In this document: in pieces, positions 1 to 12,712 of the stretch
Layout of the letters: each line of letters begins with the position of its first letter
Position numbering within the stretch: the stretch's first letter is position 1
DNA from: Blastobasis lacticolella
Lineage: Eukaryota > Arthropoda > Insecta > Lepidoptera > Blastobasidae
Assembly: GCA_905147135.1 (NCBI GenBank)
Contig: LR990042.1
Coordinates: 7,741,545 to 7,805,544 of the forward strand
Direction of reading: 5' to 3'
Length of the DNA stretch: 64,000 nucleotides
The notes under the pieces: generated by a model
What the model was told of the DNA's origin: nothing
Seen by the model: the letters and a program-made list of their open reading frames with translations, nothing else
The model's database searches: none
Program-made: the position numbers and the translations under genes

Positions 1-139
1 GATGCTTTACCTCACCGTAAGAGCATCGGTTAGCATTCAACTAATGTATACTCAGAAAAGAGTCATTGGTACACGGCCGCAGTGGGATTCGAACCACTTA
101 AGAGTCGCATACCTTAACCACTCGGCCGCCGACGCTCTT
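1..139 (-). mobile_element. SINE family A, 5' half, cut by window edge
   Basis: Read on the minus strand, the copy starts with the tRNA-like head (box A-like GGCCGAGTGGTTA, box B-like GGTTCGAATCC) and runs into the family body, recognised by ACCAATGACTC and the GATGCTCTTACGGTGAGG block. The tail would lie left of base 1. The same head and body recur many times in this window. Confidence 0.85.
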
Positions 140-717
140 AATTTACCTGTACGATATTGAATCAAAAGGCCTAAAAATTACTTAATGACCGAAAATTACA
201 TAATTTATATATATGTATGTATATTGATAGGGTAGGTATGCAATATGTATTTTTGTATTTTAGATAGGTACTATTATTTTATCAGTATGTATGTATGAGC
301 AGTTTTTTTATTTTTTTTTATTTTACGCTACTGCCTTCCCGTATGTTTTTTTTTACTCTCGTAACACTCGGCAGGGTTGACTGGAAGAGATCTCTTTTAG
401 AGATAAGTCCACCTTTGTATTTCTATTTCTATTGTAACATTACTGTAATGTCTATTATGTACAATAAAGAATATATATATATAAAATACTAAAGAAAAGT
501 GGCCTTTCGCTAAATATTGTGTTCTGGTATCAGTTTAATTATAATTTCAAAAGTTTACTTTAAAGTCGAAATTAATGAGTCAACAATTTTAATTATTGGG
601 GGCATTGACCATTATATATTATATACATTTATAATAAAAAATTTCAACAAACAGATCACTATCATATTTTCATGTAGCGAAAATAGTTTTTCTAAAATTT
701 TTCTTTCTTATGAAAAT
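140..717. other. AT-rich intergenic DNA, no feature recognised
   Basis: Low-complexity T- and A-rich sequence. The open frames are hydrophobic, T-rich translations without motifs or splice support. Confidence 0.6.
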
Positions 718-1072
718 TCATCATCATCTTAGCGTTAATGTCCAGGTTGTGCTCTCAAGGACGAGGGCCCGGGGTCCGCCTTGACCATGATCCAGGTTTT
801 GGGGATCAGGTAATTACAGTGGAGCGACTACCATCTGACCTCCGTGACCCTGCTACCAGGGGAACCTGACTTGGATCATGGTAGCAAATTCAGTTGCCTG
901 AATTTGCAGGTTTCATCACGATGTTTTCCCTCAACGTAAGAGCATCGGTTAGAATTCAACTAATGTACATTACTCAGATAAGAGTCATTGGTACATGCCC
1001 GCAGCGGGATTCGTACCCGGTACCTCTCGCTTACGAGTCGGATACTCAACCGCCTGGCTACCAACGCTGTTA
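718..1072 (-). mobile_element. SINE family A, near full length
   Basis: Minus-strand copy of about 355 bp. The tRNA-like head lies at 1000-1072, the body (CTCAGATAAGAGTCATTGG on +) at 905-1000, and the region around GTAATTACAGTGGAGCG at 810-850. The 3' end is GGCGGACCCCGGGCCC followed by an ATGATGATG tail at 718-730. The box B-like site is slightly degraded. Confidence 0.9.
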
Positions 1073-1514
1073 TTTATGAAAACTAACGATAAGTAAATAT
1101 TAAGAATTCACTTGTACAAAAGTACCTATAAACGTATACGTACGAGATGTAGATATAAATAAGTTTTTCTATCACGACAGCCTTGACTGATATTACTTAA
1201 CATTTGGAATTATAAATAAATAATTTGGTTTACTTATTAATAGCTATAAATCTGTCCTTTAAAAGAAAAACGTAGTATTTGCGGAACGTATACGGAATGT
1301 TACAGAGTTTGTAACGTTTCTACAATATTTTCTCAATTCGTATACATAGGGATTTTTAGATCGATCGTAAATCTCCACTTCTAGTTCAATTAGCTCTAGC
1401 AATTTACTATGCAACCCGAAGGTAATTGTTTCCGCCTAGTTACAGTCAGAACATAATTACGCTATTCCGACAAATATTTTAAATAAAACAGTTTAGTTAT
1501 AGCTATTTAAACAG
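1073..1514. other. No feature recognised
   Basis: AT-rich unique-looking sequence between two SINE pieces; no supported gene or repeat seen. Confidence 0.5.
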
Positions 1515-1672
1515 TCTGGTGAGGTTTCTTTTGTAACAGGGTCACGGAGGACAGATGATAGCAGTTGCTTCACTGTAATTACCTGATCAGTTGGCATCGC
1601 TCTACTGTAATTATCTGATCTGCCAAATCCTGGATCATAGTCAGCACAACCGGGACATTAACGCCAGGATGA
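1515..1672 (+). mobile_element. SINE family A 3' part with internal duplication
   Basis: Only the 3' half is present: GGGTCACGGAGG, the CTGTAATTACCTGATC block, then GGGACATTAACGCCAGGATG. The block around CACTGTAATTACCTGATC occurs twice in tandem (1570-1590 and 1603-1622). The usual CCCCGGGCCC part of the tail is missing. Confidence 0.75.
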
Positions 1673-2099
1673 GTTATAGCTGTTTAAACGGTTAACCCAG
1701 CTATAGTATACTTGACCGTGATCAGTCTATTGTAGGAGTACGGTAGTAGACCGATGGTCAAATTAGCAAAGTGGTAACTGCCTTACCTAATTGTGAATCA
1801 TAGAGCAAGGATCTTCCTACGTTGTCTTTTGTACTCGTTTTGATGTTTAACTGTATAGTTAAAATTTGAGCGCTAAAGGTAGAAGAGATAAGGCAATAGT
1901 ACGGATAAGAAATATTTTATGCGTGTGAGTTTTATCGCACAAAAAGTGTTAAAAACTCCTTTGAGTCGCTGTAACCGGCCTCATAAACACAAATGCGCAC
2001 AGATAATTGAGGTAAAATTTTTTTCTCTAGAAGGGTAGTTCCCAAACTACCGATAACAAATTGCAGTCCGATTGACCTTCGTCACTGAAATGTTTCGTG

Positions 2100-2318
2100 C
2101 ATATATCGAGGATTGTCCTGTCGCAACCGAGTCGCGGTCGCGGGAGCTTATCCGGCGCACATCGGTTATCAGGGGCGCAGACGCGCGCGAGCGACCATCG
2201 CGGACGGACAGTTGATGCTAGTGCGTTGAAGACGACACACCCGTAGCGAAGTTGTGTTTTGTGTTACTCGAGTGGTTATACAGGATCGCTTTGTGTGCCA
2301 GACGGTGAACTCTCGAGG
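2100..2318 (+). promoter_or_regulatory. Candidate promoter and non-coding first exon
   Basis: A sharp GC- and CpG-rich island in AT-rich DNA, with runs such as ACGCGCGCGAGCGACC. An initiator-like ACAGTTG lies at 2208-2214, and a donor-like AGG|GTGCGT puts the exon end at 2318. A four-codon upstream ORF (ATG at 2214, TGA at 2226) lies inside. No clear TATA box is placed correctly. It could be the 5' exon of the secreted-protein gene whose first coding exon has an acceptor at 30650. That link is inferred; an unrelated promoter is equally possible. Confidence 0.4.
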
Positions 2319-5300
2319 GTGCGTGCCTTTTTATGTTATGTTATGTTTTTATGCATGCCTTTGAATGAGCCGGACAGGTTTGGTTTTATGTGCTGTTTAC
2401 AGTGCTAAGTATGTTTTTGTGAAGAATTTGTACTGCGCACATGTTTTTGTTGTCATATGTGAATCATAAAGATGACACAATTTCTTCTTGGAAGTATCAA
2501 TATTGGACCAGTTTGCGGCTAAAATATTTATACCGTAAAATGAGAACAAGCAATTTTCATTTCTAACCATTCTCAGAAAATTGCAAAGGATGGCCTTGTT
2601 GTAATTAATATTCCTCTTTAATTAATAAGAGGAATAAATTTCAAATTAGTTGACCGTCTTTACACGCCGCATTATCACAGGTGTAAATATTAAAGAAGTA
2701 TTCTATTCTATTATAATTATGCAACGGCACAATGTAGGCTTTCTCTGCATAACCAAATGAATATAAAAACGATTGTGGGCCCGTTGCCCGTGACGGATGT
2801 TTCGCTGACGCCACGCGGTTACACAGTCTATGTCTGACCCATATGATGGTAACACTATGCATATGAATACTTACACGTAACGCACTGCATGTACATCACA
2901 GGCCTACTTAATTCGTGTACTAGAATAGCTGTTTCGATAACTTTAAAATGGAGAAAACCTCTTTTTACATTTATTTACACACCTAAACATATTTTGCATA
3001 TCACGGAGTAACGATGCAGCCAAGAAACAAGTCTGTCCGGAAAAAGACTACTTACTCTGGCCACTTATATCCGGTCAATCAATCAACCATCATTTATTGC
3101 AGGTTAAAGTACACAAATCGAAATAAGTGCAAATGCTTGACTAGTTCTTGTAAAAAAACTTATCCCATCCTGTTACAACGATTATTTATTTATTGATTTA
3201 TTAAAGTTTTATGCACAAAAGTACAGTGGCGGACTTAAAGCTAAAATAGCCTTATCTACCAGTCAACCGGGATAATCTAAGCCTGAGAAAGGTAGGCGGT
3301 GCAGGAAAAGAAAGACAAAAAAATACAAAACTACTTGAGTAAAAAGGAGGAGGGATATAGATTTATACAACTATTGTAAATATTCTATAACAATCCGAAG
3401 ACCATATAAACTGTGACAACATTCCTGCTCCAATAATAATTACTTTCATTAACGTACAATATTTAAATGTAGATTCTATTCATTTTATTAGCATAAGTGC
3501 AAATGCAGAGGGTTAGAATAGTAATAAATACTCAAGCAATTCGATTTGCATATTATAGTTTATGCATTAGTCATGATAAACTAATAAGTGAAGCAAATCT
3601 GATATTGTTTTGTTCTTGGAGTATATGTATGTTTATTCAGGTGCAAGCACCGCTTTCCGGTCATGACTCGTTATTGAAAGCAAACACCTTGCATTTAAAT
3701 TTACGCATTTTATTTTTACACAGGAATTTACAAAAAACAAGAAAAAAATTGCGAGTATTGATCGCTTACTTATTATGTTGACGCAACGACCCAAAATGAG
3801 TCTTGGCCTCCGACACTAAGATGTTCTATTCCACTCTGTGCTGTGGTAGCTCCTGCTAACAGTCAGCCCGGAGTTACAACAGGTCTCTTTTCACTGATTG
3901 ATCACAGGAGAGGTTTTTAAAATACTAGTAGTATAGTAAAATATACTATACTATACACTCTAGGTTGAAGATAATACACAAAACTAGTTTTAAGGTATGC
4001 GTAACTCTATTATCAATATGAATCAAAATAAAGTTTTGTTGTCAAGTTGCCAAACTGAATAATTTTCTGAAAGCCGCAGATGCAGGTATGTAGGTAGAGA
4101 TTGTCACAAATATGATCATATTATTAAAGTTTGCTGGCCATAGAATGAACAAAATTACTCAAACATCTTAACGATGTGTTGCTTTATGTAACAACTGAAA
4201 CCATTGTATAAAACGTCTAATAACTTGTTTGAGTTATTTATTTAAGTGAAATAATAACTAATAGGTACCAACTTATCATAAAACCTAACAATTGAAAAGC
4301 TACGCCATTAGCACGCTACATTCGCTCATCTGTGTATTGAATAATTGAGCGATAGATCTTCGATTACATAGATTAATTCAGAATCGACACATTTAGTGGA
4401 CCGTTATCATTGAACGGTCATTAAACAACCGTATAAATAACGTTTACTTACAGTATTACTCAATTAAGTTTTTTTTTACAAGCTTTTATTTAACTTGCAC
4501 TGTTCGTATGTAAGTTGTCCGTCAAAATTTGCAAAACATGTTTTCGGCCATTTGTTGGTATCCGTTTGAGCTTAAATTTGGCATACCTATGTAACTTGAA
4601 TGATAATGTGTTAATATGGTATCATGAAGCTGAGCTGATAATGGGGCCGGAAGGTGGTCATAGGAACTAATGAACGCAATAAGATAACGCCATCGTGTTT
4701 GGGCTCTTTAGTATGGTCTTGATCAGTAGGCAATTGAAGTGGGAGTGGCTATTCAGGCCACCTGCTAGAAAGTATATTTGTTTCTAAAAAGAATACCTAA
4801 ATTTCTTTATACGTTCCTGGGTCATATTTAATCAGAACACGTGTTACTAATAAAGTTACTTATTAAACAGTAGGTATAATTTTATTCTACTTTTGCCTGC
4901 CTTTGCTTTGATAGAACATTAAGATACGCACATCAAATGCATTCAAACATGCAATAATTGTAATTTGAGTAACAGGATTTTGAAGGTCAACTTATTTGCG
5001 CTTTGTATTTAGAAGATAAACAGATAATTGCATCACATTGTCTATATAACACCTTGAGACTTCCATCAAGTTGTTTTTGAACGAAGCCGTCAACTTGGTT
5101 GGATCATTCTTTTCTTTATATTCTCGGCAGGGTCCAGAAATCCCATTGTCGTTTAATAATAATTGAAGATTTTAATTGAAGTAATTTACATGATGTGGCA
5201 ACTATATATATTTATAGCAATATCATGTAAATATTGCATACGCCACACCTACCGAGATTATAATCTTGGTTCATTTTATTTTGTATGTGGTATATATGTG

Positions 5301-5720
5301 AAGACCAGAAAGACTAATTATTAAAAGCATAATTTTTACTGATTTATGAAATAAGCACAAAGAATGATATTGACTTTGCTAAAATTACGTAGGTAAATAG
5401 TAAATAGGACGTGTGAACTTCTTTGACTGGTTGTAGTACACAGCGACGTACGTTGTACAGGTAGATCAATTTATGCTGATCGATGCATTCTCTGTTAATA
5501 TATCAACCTTCAACCCTCTGTGGAAAGTATAGGTAATGAACAGTCCATCTTACTGGACTAAGCATTGTTGCGAATTATATTGTGTAGACCGAGAAGTTTT
5601 TAAAAACAGTTCTCTTTTAATTTATTTATATATTATGTTATTGTAGAGCGTGACATGTACATTTCCATATTTTATTTCAACTGTATCGAAAACAGGTGAC
5701 GATGGTGTCCAATTGTACAA
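2319..5720. other. Putative intron DNA, mostly featureless
   Basis: AT-rich sequence with no supported ORF. The one clear structure is the hairpin at 3929-3953. A somewhat GC-richer patch at 3780-3910 may be an old repeat but matched nothing else in the window. Confidence 0.5.
3929..3953. repeat. AT-rich hairpin
   Basis: Two perfect 10-bp arms, TAGTATAGTA and TACTATACTA, around a five-base loop. Such structures arise easily in AT-rich DNA. Confidence 0.7.
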
Positions 5721-5936
5721 TGGCCGTGTGGTGTCCGGCATAAGGTGACTAATGTTTTCGAGGCAAAAGATCTAGTGTCCGTAGGCTGGAAAAGTGGCAG
5801 CAGCATTTTCCATTGTTATATTTATAACACTGCGAAATCCAACCCAAGCTAAGCATGGATATTATGGCAATAACCTCCCCTTTCGTATGAGAGGCCCTTA
5901 GTCCTGCAGTGGACTGTTTTGGGCTGTAATGATAAG
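5721..5936 (-). mobile_element. Interspersed repeat family C, near full length
   Basis: On the minus strand this reads ACAGCCCAAAACAGTCCACT, a block with GGGGAGGTTATTGCCATAAT, GGGTTGGATTTCGCAGTG, then GTCCGGCA-type ending before a CACACGGCC motif. It aligns along its whole length with the copy at 30982-31255. Its class is not resolved; there is no coding capacity and no terminal inverted repeat. Confidence 0.8.
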
Positions 5937-8900
5937 CACAGATTTACACGAGTCTGTGAACAAGAAATATTTTAAATAGGTGGTTTTTACTAAAAATAGT
6001 CGCATGGTATCCTTATAAGTATGTTATAAGCAGTTACATCTAGTTTTCCGTGTTTAGTTGAGCCTATAAGCTCGTAAATCACTGTCTACACGCCCCAATG
6101 CACCACTGCAATTAATATACATAATATACATGGCTTATAGGTAACTAGAATAAATGGCAAGCTAATAAATGTATTACATAAAACTAATATGAAGCGGCTT
6201 TGGTTAAGTCAGGTGATATAACTTAGTTAGTGTGTTTAAGTGTTGGCTTACCTACGTAAGTTTACAATTTTCTTTTCAAATGAAAACTAATCATTGATTT
6301 ATTATCGTTAGTAAAATTATTGTGAAGATTTAAGGACTTAAAGGGATAAAAATTATTTTAGTTTATATGTGCGGCAGTTTTTAGCTTAGTGCAATAGCGA
6401 AAGAATTTTCGAAATTAATTCAGCTGTCACAATTATTCCCTTGCAAACCTTAGTACAAATTACAATTAATTTCGATTATGCTACAAAAGTATTTTAATTC
6501 CTAAGGTTGTGAAACTGAGAAATTAAAATGTGGATTTGCAATTTACTTATCTACTCAAATTAAAATCAAGGACAAATTGCATTAAGTATGTGGGTATATC
6601 TACAGAACTTTAGAACTTTTTACTGCTTGTGAAAATTCAACGGTAAATATAGCATCCAGTATTTTTAATTGTAGTATTGTTGTGTCTGATTGTAAAGTCA
6701 GCATAGGCCATTATTCTATACAATGTGGCTAAGGAACTAAAATACAGAAGCCATGCGTGCCCTTTGTATATCTCGCCACAAACAAGACAGACATAACTTC
6801 CTGCCTGGAAAAGGTCATAGAAAGCATTGCACTGAATGTGGTGTATAGCATACTATTAACACTATTTACATGTCCTGTTCGCAGTTGATTGGAAATATTC
6901 AAATGATTAAGTAGATTTTTGAGCGATAGTAATTATACACTGTGACAACACAGCCTGCGGTTCTGTATTTTAACAAAACTTTTACGTAGTATTTTTTTTT
7001 CTCTAGGGCGAAAGCTAAGTGCATGAATCGTAGATGTACTTTTCGTCAGGTGTATGTATGCTTAGACAATTCACGCCATCTAGCCCCAAAGTAAACAAAG
7101 CTTGTATTATAGGTACCAGGAAACTGATAAACTTTAAAATACGCGGCAGACCGGCACGATAACCAACTGAACCTATCAGGTCGTCGTGCATTAAAAATAT
7201 ATACACAAGCAGTGATTGCTAAATGTGGTCCTAAATATGTACTTTACTGTTAAAATATTGGAATACATTTAGAGAGACCAAGACCGAGCCATTGATATTT
7301 AGATTATTAGGAATTTTAAAGGAGCTCGGAGCAATAAATATTTACATTTAATCGCAATCCGGATAGCTAGAGGCGGGAGGCCACCTCCGTAAGGCTAACC
7401 AACGATTGTAACGATGCACTTTAAAATTACAAAAACAGCTACATAATTTTGAATTCAACCTCTTTTGTTCAGTGTAACTTGACCGTTCACGCCTATTAAA
7501 TTAGTGGCAGAAACTCTAGACGCAACTATTAAGATGTTGTAATGGAGGCTCAGAACAGAATGTTATCAGCTTTTAAATTTAACACAAACTGTAGGAATGT
7601 TTTATCGTTAGCTGAGCTGAGCGTTTGCATTTGAATGAAGGTGGCTAACAACATATTTTGTTGTCATCTTCACATGCGTATGTAAATTTGAATTTTTTGT
7701 AATGTTTACATTATAAATACCTATCGTTGATACCGTTGGCGGAGCGAGGTCAACCAAGGTCTTCTTTTGGGAACCCTGAGCCTGGTTGACGAGTCTAAGA
7801 AGTCGATTAGTACTTCGTGTCGGCATTTTAAAACATTTTATTTGTGAACATAAAACTAAAAATTACTCAGCTCTAACCCCAGCAACATAAAATTCCTGCA
7901 AAGATTTATTACGACAAAGGAATTAAATTAACATTATAGATATTACGATAACGTAATTTTTACAAGCAATAAATAGACGGAAGCCTGTATTTACAGCGTT
8001 TTCTGGTCAATAAATTCATAATTGCAAAATTTGGCTAGCATCATCATAATTGGCATTTTTAATTGTGTATTCGCGCTATTTAATTTCATTACGATCTCAT
8101 TAATGTGTGTTACAATATTTACAAATACACACCCAGCGGGAGTTGTCGTAATAAGGCATAAGTCGGACCTTTTACTGGACTCTGTTGCCTCATCTAATTC
8201 TAAAACAGTCTGCGTTCCAGCACTCAATTTCGTTTCGACATTACCGGCTCTTCCCATGCCATCGCGTCCAAAATGTCTTTAGTTAATCTTTCGAAACACA
8301 TCGCATGATTGTGTTTCTTGTCTCTTTTTAAATATACCCCTTGAGGCGATTGCGAAATGTCATCGGATATATATAAAATGCAGCTTAGGACGACCTTGGG
8401 ACGTTCTTTATTACACAATCCGATATTGTACACCTTCATTGTAAATGCATCTATCTTAAGGTCAATGCGAACTATACGATACTGTAATTAACAATTTATT
8501 AAATAATGTAGTATTTAAATTCTAAAATTCTAGTTCAATGCTTCGTTTGCAATCATTATATTGGCAAATTTGATTCATTTGCTCATTATTGATAGTTTGT
8601 TCGTTTGCTATAGATTTACGACATTTACATCATAACGATAAATTTATTACGTGCAGCTGAATTTCCTATTCCGAGTGCATTTGCTTTTATCTATTGATTT
8701 GTAATAAATTCAGTACATTAATACACAGTTCGTTTTGTATGATAACACATTTCACTCTAAGCAGCTAATTTACTTCTTGGGAGCGACTATATCTTTAGCC
8801 TAGCATTTATTAAGCTTAATAGCATAATATTCGTGTTGACATTCTCTAATGCCACGCGAGTTTAAACCAAGCGGCTTCTTAGAAGTGGTCACAAACATTT

Positions 8901-10686
8901 GCGGAAATTAAGTCGTCGCTTTTTGCCGGTGGGTGTAGGTTTAATATGTTATACCTACATATAATTATTATTTTACTCTATATTGCAAGTTGGTGACGAA
9001 ATATTTAATCCCACTCAGGTGTCTTATCTGTTTGTGTTGTCTTTAATAGTTTAGTTTATTACTTGTGAGTCATGAAATCTAATAGTTAATGAGTTGCACA
9101 TGCGTGGAGTATAACAAACTGATACAAAAAAGTATTGAAGTAAAAAAGAAAAAAATATTCAAGGGCATGGTACGAAATGAAAGAAAAGGTGATATTTAAG
9201 ATATCACAAAATTTAAAATTATGTCATCCAGATAGCTACTGAGGTGTGTGCTCATCAGGCTAACTAGGCTAGCTGCAACCCCCGCAGGAATACCGCAAAA
9301 TAGGCATTGACCGAGGAATACTAGCCCTATGATCACCAATGGATTAATTTCTCCATAATTGTAACGAAGATCTTTTTAGTTCCAATTGATTGAATGTGAA
9401 GATTTTCATTAACGTGGGCGTATGCCTGTCACCTAGGGTAATAGAGTCGATCATTTAGAAAGCGAACAAGTAACAAACAACGATAAACTTCTAGATGTGT
9501 GTTTTAACAATTATGAGTATTTTATCTTGGATACGTGTTGATACCTACACATTGTAATACGCATGGATAAACTGTCTTTATATACTTAAACATGTTAAGG
9601 TCATTCTCACGTATATCAGACAACAAAATCAATACATATTACAAAGTAACAGTGCAATCAGTCAGAAATGTGCCCGTGCTAGCGCCAAAATGCATTGCTC
9701 GAGGAAGATTCGTGACCGACAAGTCATGAGCCTTAATAAGTACTCACAAAAACAGCTAATCGTTAGCCAAGTAGTTGTTTTGCCGGAATTGACTTCCAGG
9801 ATACGATTATATTGCCAATTATACACAAATGTGTAAGAACATTGTTTATTTTATCATCAACCAATTTACCTACTTACAAATAGTGATGCAGCATTAATAG
9901 GTAGACAATTATTCATGTATGTGGTCAGAAAAAATCTGTTATGTATGTACTTCTAAATTTACATTGAAATAGGCACAGACCTTGATCTATACAGTAGGCG
10001 CTCCTATAGTAATTTAAACACTGGTACCCCTGACAATGTTGACAATGATTCGCTAGAAAAATATTACAAAAATGTTAAAGATCATTAGTTTTTAGTAGAT
10101 TTAATTAGAAAAAGAACTTTCGATATTAGTTGAGTACTACAATGCTAAATCATCCTGACCTTGACTTCTTGCAAGACGACTGGAATTTCTGTAAATAAAT
10201 AGTTCATAAAATATAGTTAGTTAGTAAAATATAGTAGAAATAGTTGGCAAAAAAAATGAGAATTTGGAATCATCATTTACCCATTGGTTTTTGACCCATT
10301 TCACATTGCATAATTAATAAAATGTCTAAACTTTGACATGTCTAATCTTTTTATCGCCCATTTGATTCCGATTAAGTATTGTCAAAAAATTAAAACGAAA
10401 ACCGTGGCCCATTTCGACTTTAAGCATCGATAATGTAACAGCAGCAGACAATAATTACATTGTTATGTATTGCAAGATAACAGTCGAAATAAGTCTTGAG
10501 CTAGTTAAAAAGATTAGTGTTGTTCAAGTCTTAGCAAGAGCAATCAGTGAATCTTACAGTCTACCGTCTGCCCGAATTGCCATCGTTTGGACTATGGCTT
10601 GAGTTGACACTGGGTTACCCAACCACGTTGTAACAGCGTGTTCTAATTCTTTCGTTGCACAGAGTTCTACGCTACACTATTATATG
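5937..10686. other. Putative intron DNA, no gene supported
   Basis: Mostly AT-rich. A GC-richer patch at 7725-7826 has an open minus-strand frame that could end at a donor-like ATAG|GTATTT near 7722, but nothing else supports an exon. The patch also forms an imperfect hairpin, GTCAACCAAGG against CCTGGTTGAC. Confidence 0.45.
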
Positions 10687-10923
10687 CTAATTGAAAGACG
10701 ACACGCAAAATTGCTCAAACTCTGAGCGTTTTGGCGCATGCAATTCCAGCGAATATAGTCCTGGGTCAGTGATGCGCGGTGCATTAAAATTTTGAATTAA
10801 ACTTTTAACATTGAGAGCTGAATCTAAATTGCCAGATAATAATTCTGAAGATAATAAATAAAGAGATAAGATCAATGTAACTATTAGCAAGAAATGGATG
10901 AGCGAATTTACTTCCGTTTTCAT
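10687..10923 (-). CDS. Possible small secreted or membrane peptide, unproven
   Basis: This 78-codon frame opens at an ATG with G at -3. It begins MKTEVNSLIHFLLIVTLILS, a good signal-peptide or membrane-anchor shape. The rest is about 45 polar residues containing ITDPGLYSLELHAPKRS, with a possible dibasic KR processing site. I do not recognise a family. No TATA box, splice partner or nearby polyadenylation signal was found. T-rich DNA gives hydrophobic frames by chance, so this is reported with low confidence. Confidence 0.15.
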   Translation of the reverse strand: MKTEVNSLIHFLLIVTLILSLYLLSSELLSGNLDSALNVKSLIQNFNAPRITDPGLYSLELHAPKRSEFEQFCVSSFN

Positions 10924-12626
10924 TGCAGCTGTTGCCACTCATTAAACAATTAGTTCCCAACTCGGAACATTCGACGGAAGTTAGATGCAAATTTGTATGT
11001 ATGTTAAAATTTTGTGAAGGAACCAACTCGTCTTTTTTTAAATTTGTTGTGGAATCCAAGTATGTAAGTTTATCATACTTCAGAGAAACTAATGAAATTG
11101 TGAGGTTGCTTCGATGTTTTCAAAACGACGATACTGGTGACAATTAAAATTAACATAAAAAGCGTATATGTACAGCTTATCGAGATTATACAACGATATA
11201 AAGATCGATCCTTGTAATAGACGAAGAGCAACTCACAATAGAGATGACAATCACCAACCATCATTGCCATCAATTGTACCGCGAATCGACTTTCAATCAG
11301 CCTTAGTGGACCGCAAGTGTTGCATCAAAGAACATTATCTGTAACGTCCGCAACGTATTTCCATCAACATATTTGGACACAAAGGTAACCCCAAAGCGTT
11401 CGGGTCGCGTCTGCCGCTTGCGCAAGAGCGAGATGAACGATGGACTCCGCATGCATGCAAAGATGCCCATTGCATTCAACACGTAATCGGTACCAGAAAC
11501 TGTTGCTTTCTTAACGCTATGGTTATGGCATTCCGCGTAGCTTATTGAATAATTTTTACGACCTATAATGATACTTTATCATGACATTTGTTTTCGGTTA
11601 TGGCAAAGGTTGGGTATTGAATATGATTGTCGATGTTGTAAACTGTTTTATTTGGTTTTAACTCTTTAATTTCATTTTTTATTGTCAGCGGATTGGATGT
11701 CTTGCTCTGTGGGTGCCCTATAAGGCTTTTACTTTTTTGCTGCTTTTTGTTCTTTATAAAGCTCAGTAATTCTCTCCTCTTTCATGATCTCTATCGTACT
11801 AGTTACCTCATTTGGTGGCTATGGTATGATGTGGTGTGGTGTGTCGACGATGGTAGAGAGTGCTTGCCTAGATATTATACAAGTATAACTCTGTCTACCG
11901 CATACAGTTAATAGGTATGAAATTACGCCAAGTCTCTGCCGAGAATTTATTTAACAATTAATTTGCCGATCCATTTGCAGTAAACCCAATCTCAACACCT
12001 ATAAGCTATAACTTCAGAAACCCCATTGCAAGTGAAAGTGGTACACGCGGGCACTTCTTCATCTCACAACAATAATTCAATGATTACGTTCTGCGGTTTC
12101 GAATGTTCCTCGCACTATTCAATCTCTTTCAGTGTGCCTCCAGGTTGTGGTCGTCTGCAATTTTATGTTAAATTTTATTTTAAAGGCTTCCTGGTGTTGC
12201 AACGTTGGGGCGTTACGAAATTGCTGGTTTTTAAGGCGGGATCGCTTTCGTTGCCCAACGATAGCGTAGATATGTAAATATAGCGTGGTAGATAATTTTC
12301 TGATTATGATGAAATTGGATAACGTGATGAGTCGACAGATGCACTTAGGTATTGTACGTGGCAAGTGACGGGTTAAATGATAAACATACGCAAGTACGCG
12401 ACTGCGCGGTGCATGTGACCCACTCTGACCCCCATTACAGCAGAACTTGTGTAACAGATATGGGTCACTAATCACCGTTTAGTTCACAAGACAATAATGG
12501 TGAAAATTTGTTCTCACACCCGTGACTTTCGTGATCGTCGTGTGAACCGTGACCCCTATTCAAGTGTGAGGAAGATTATGATCAATATGCAATAGTTATG
12601 CCGGCCACTCACCTTCTTGTTGCTTG
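10924..12626. other. No feature recognised
   Basis: Mixed AT-rich sequence. The minus-strand frame at 12119-12475 is long for the region but has no motif, splice support or credible composition, so no gene is called. Confidence 0.45.
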
Positions 12627-12712
12627 GTCAAGCGGCATGAGTAATATGGGCTTCTCAAGCCAAACTGACCGTGTATGGGGAGAAATTTTGGAAGGACGTC
12701 ATGCCGCTTGAC
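12627..12712. repeat. Inverted repeat with 14-bp perfect arms
   Basis: GTCAAGCGGCATGA at 12627-12640 is the exact reverse complement of TCATGCCGCTTGAC at 12699-12712, with 58 bases between. It may be a very short MITE or a leftover of terminal inverted repeats; no target duplication was recognised. Confidence 0.75.

Noticed and set aside
7608..7826. Minus-strand exon ending at a donor-like site near 7722
   Set aside because: Composition and donor are suggestive, but no partner exon, promoter or family match was found.
12119..12475. 118-codon minus-strand frame as a gene
   Set aside because: No motif, no splice context and an overlapping frame on the other strand; length alone is not enough.
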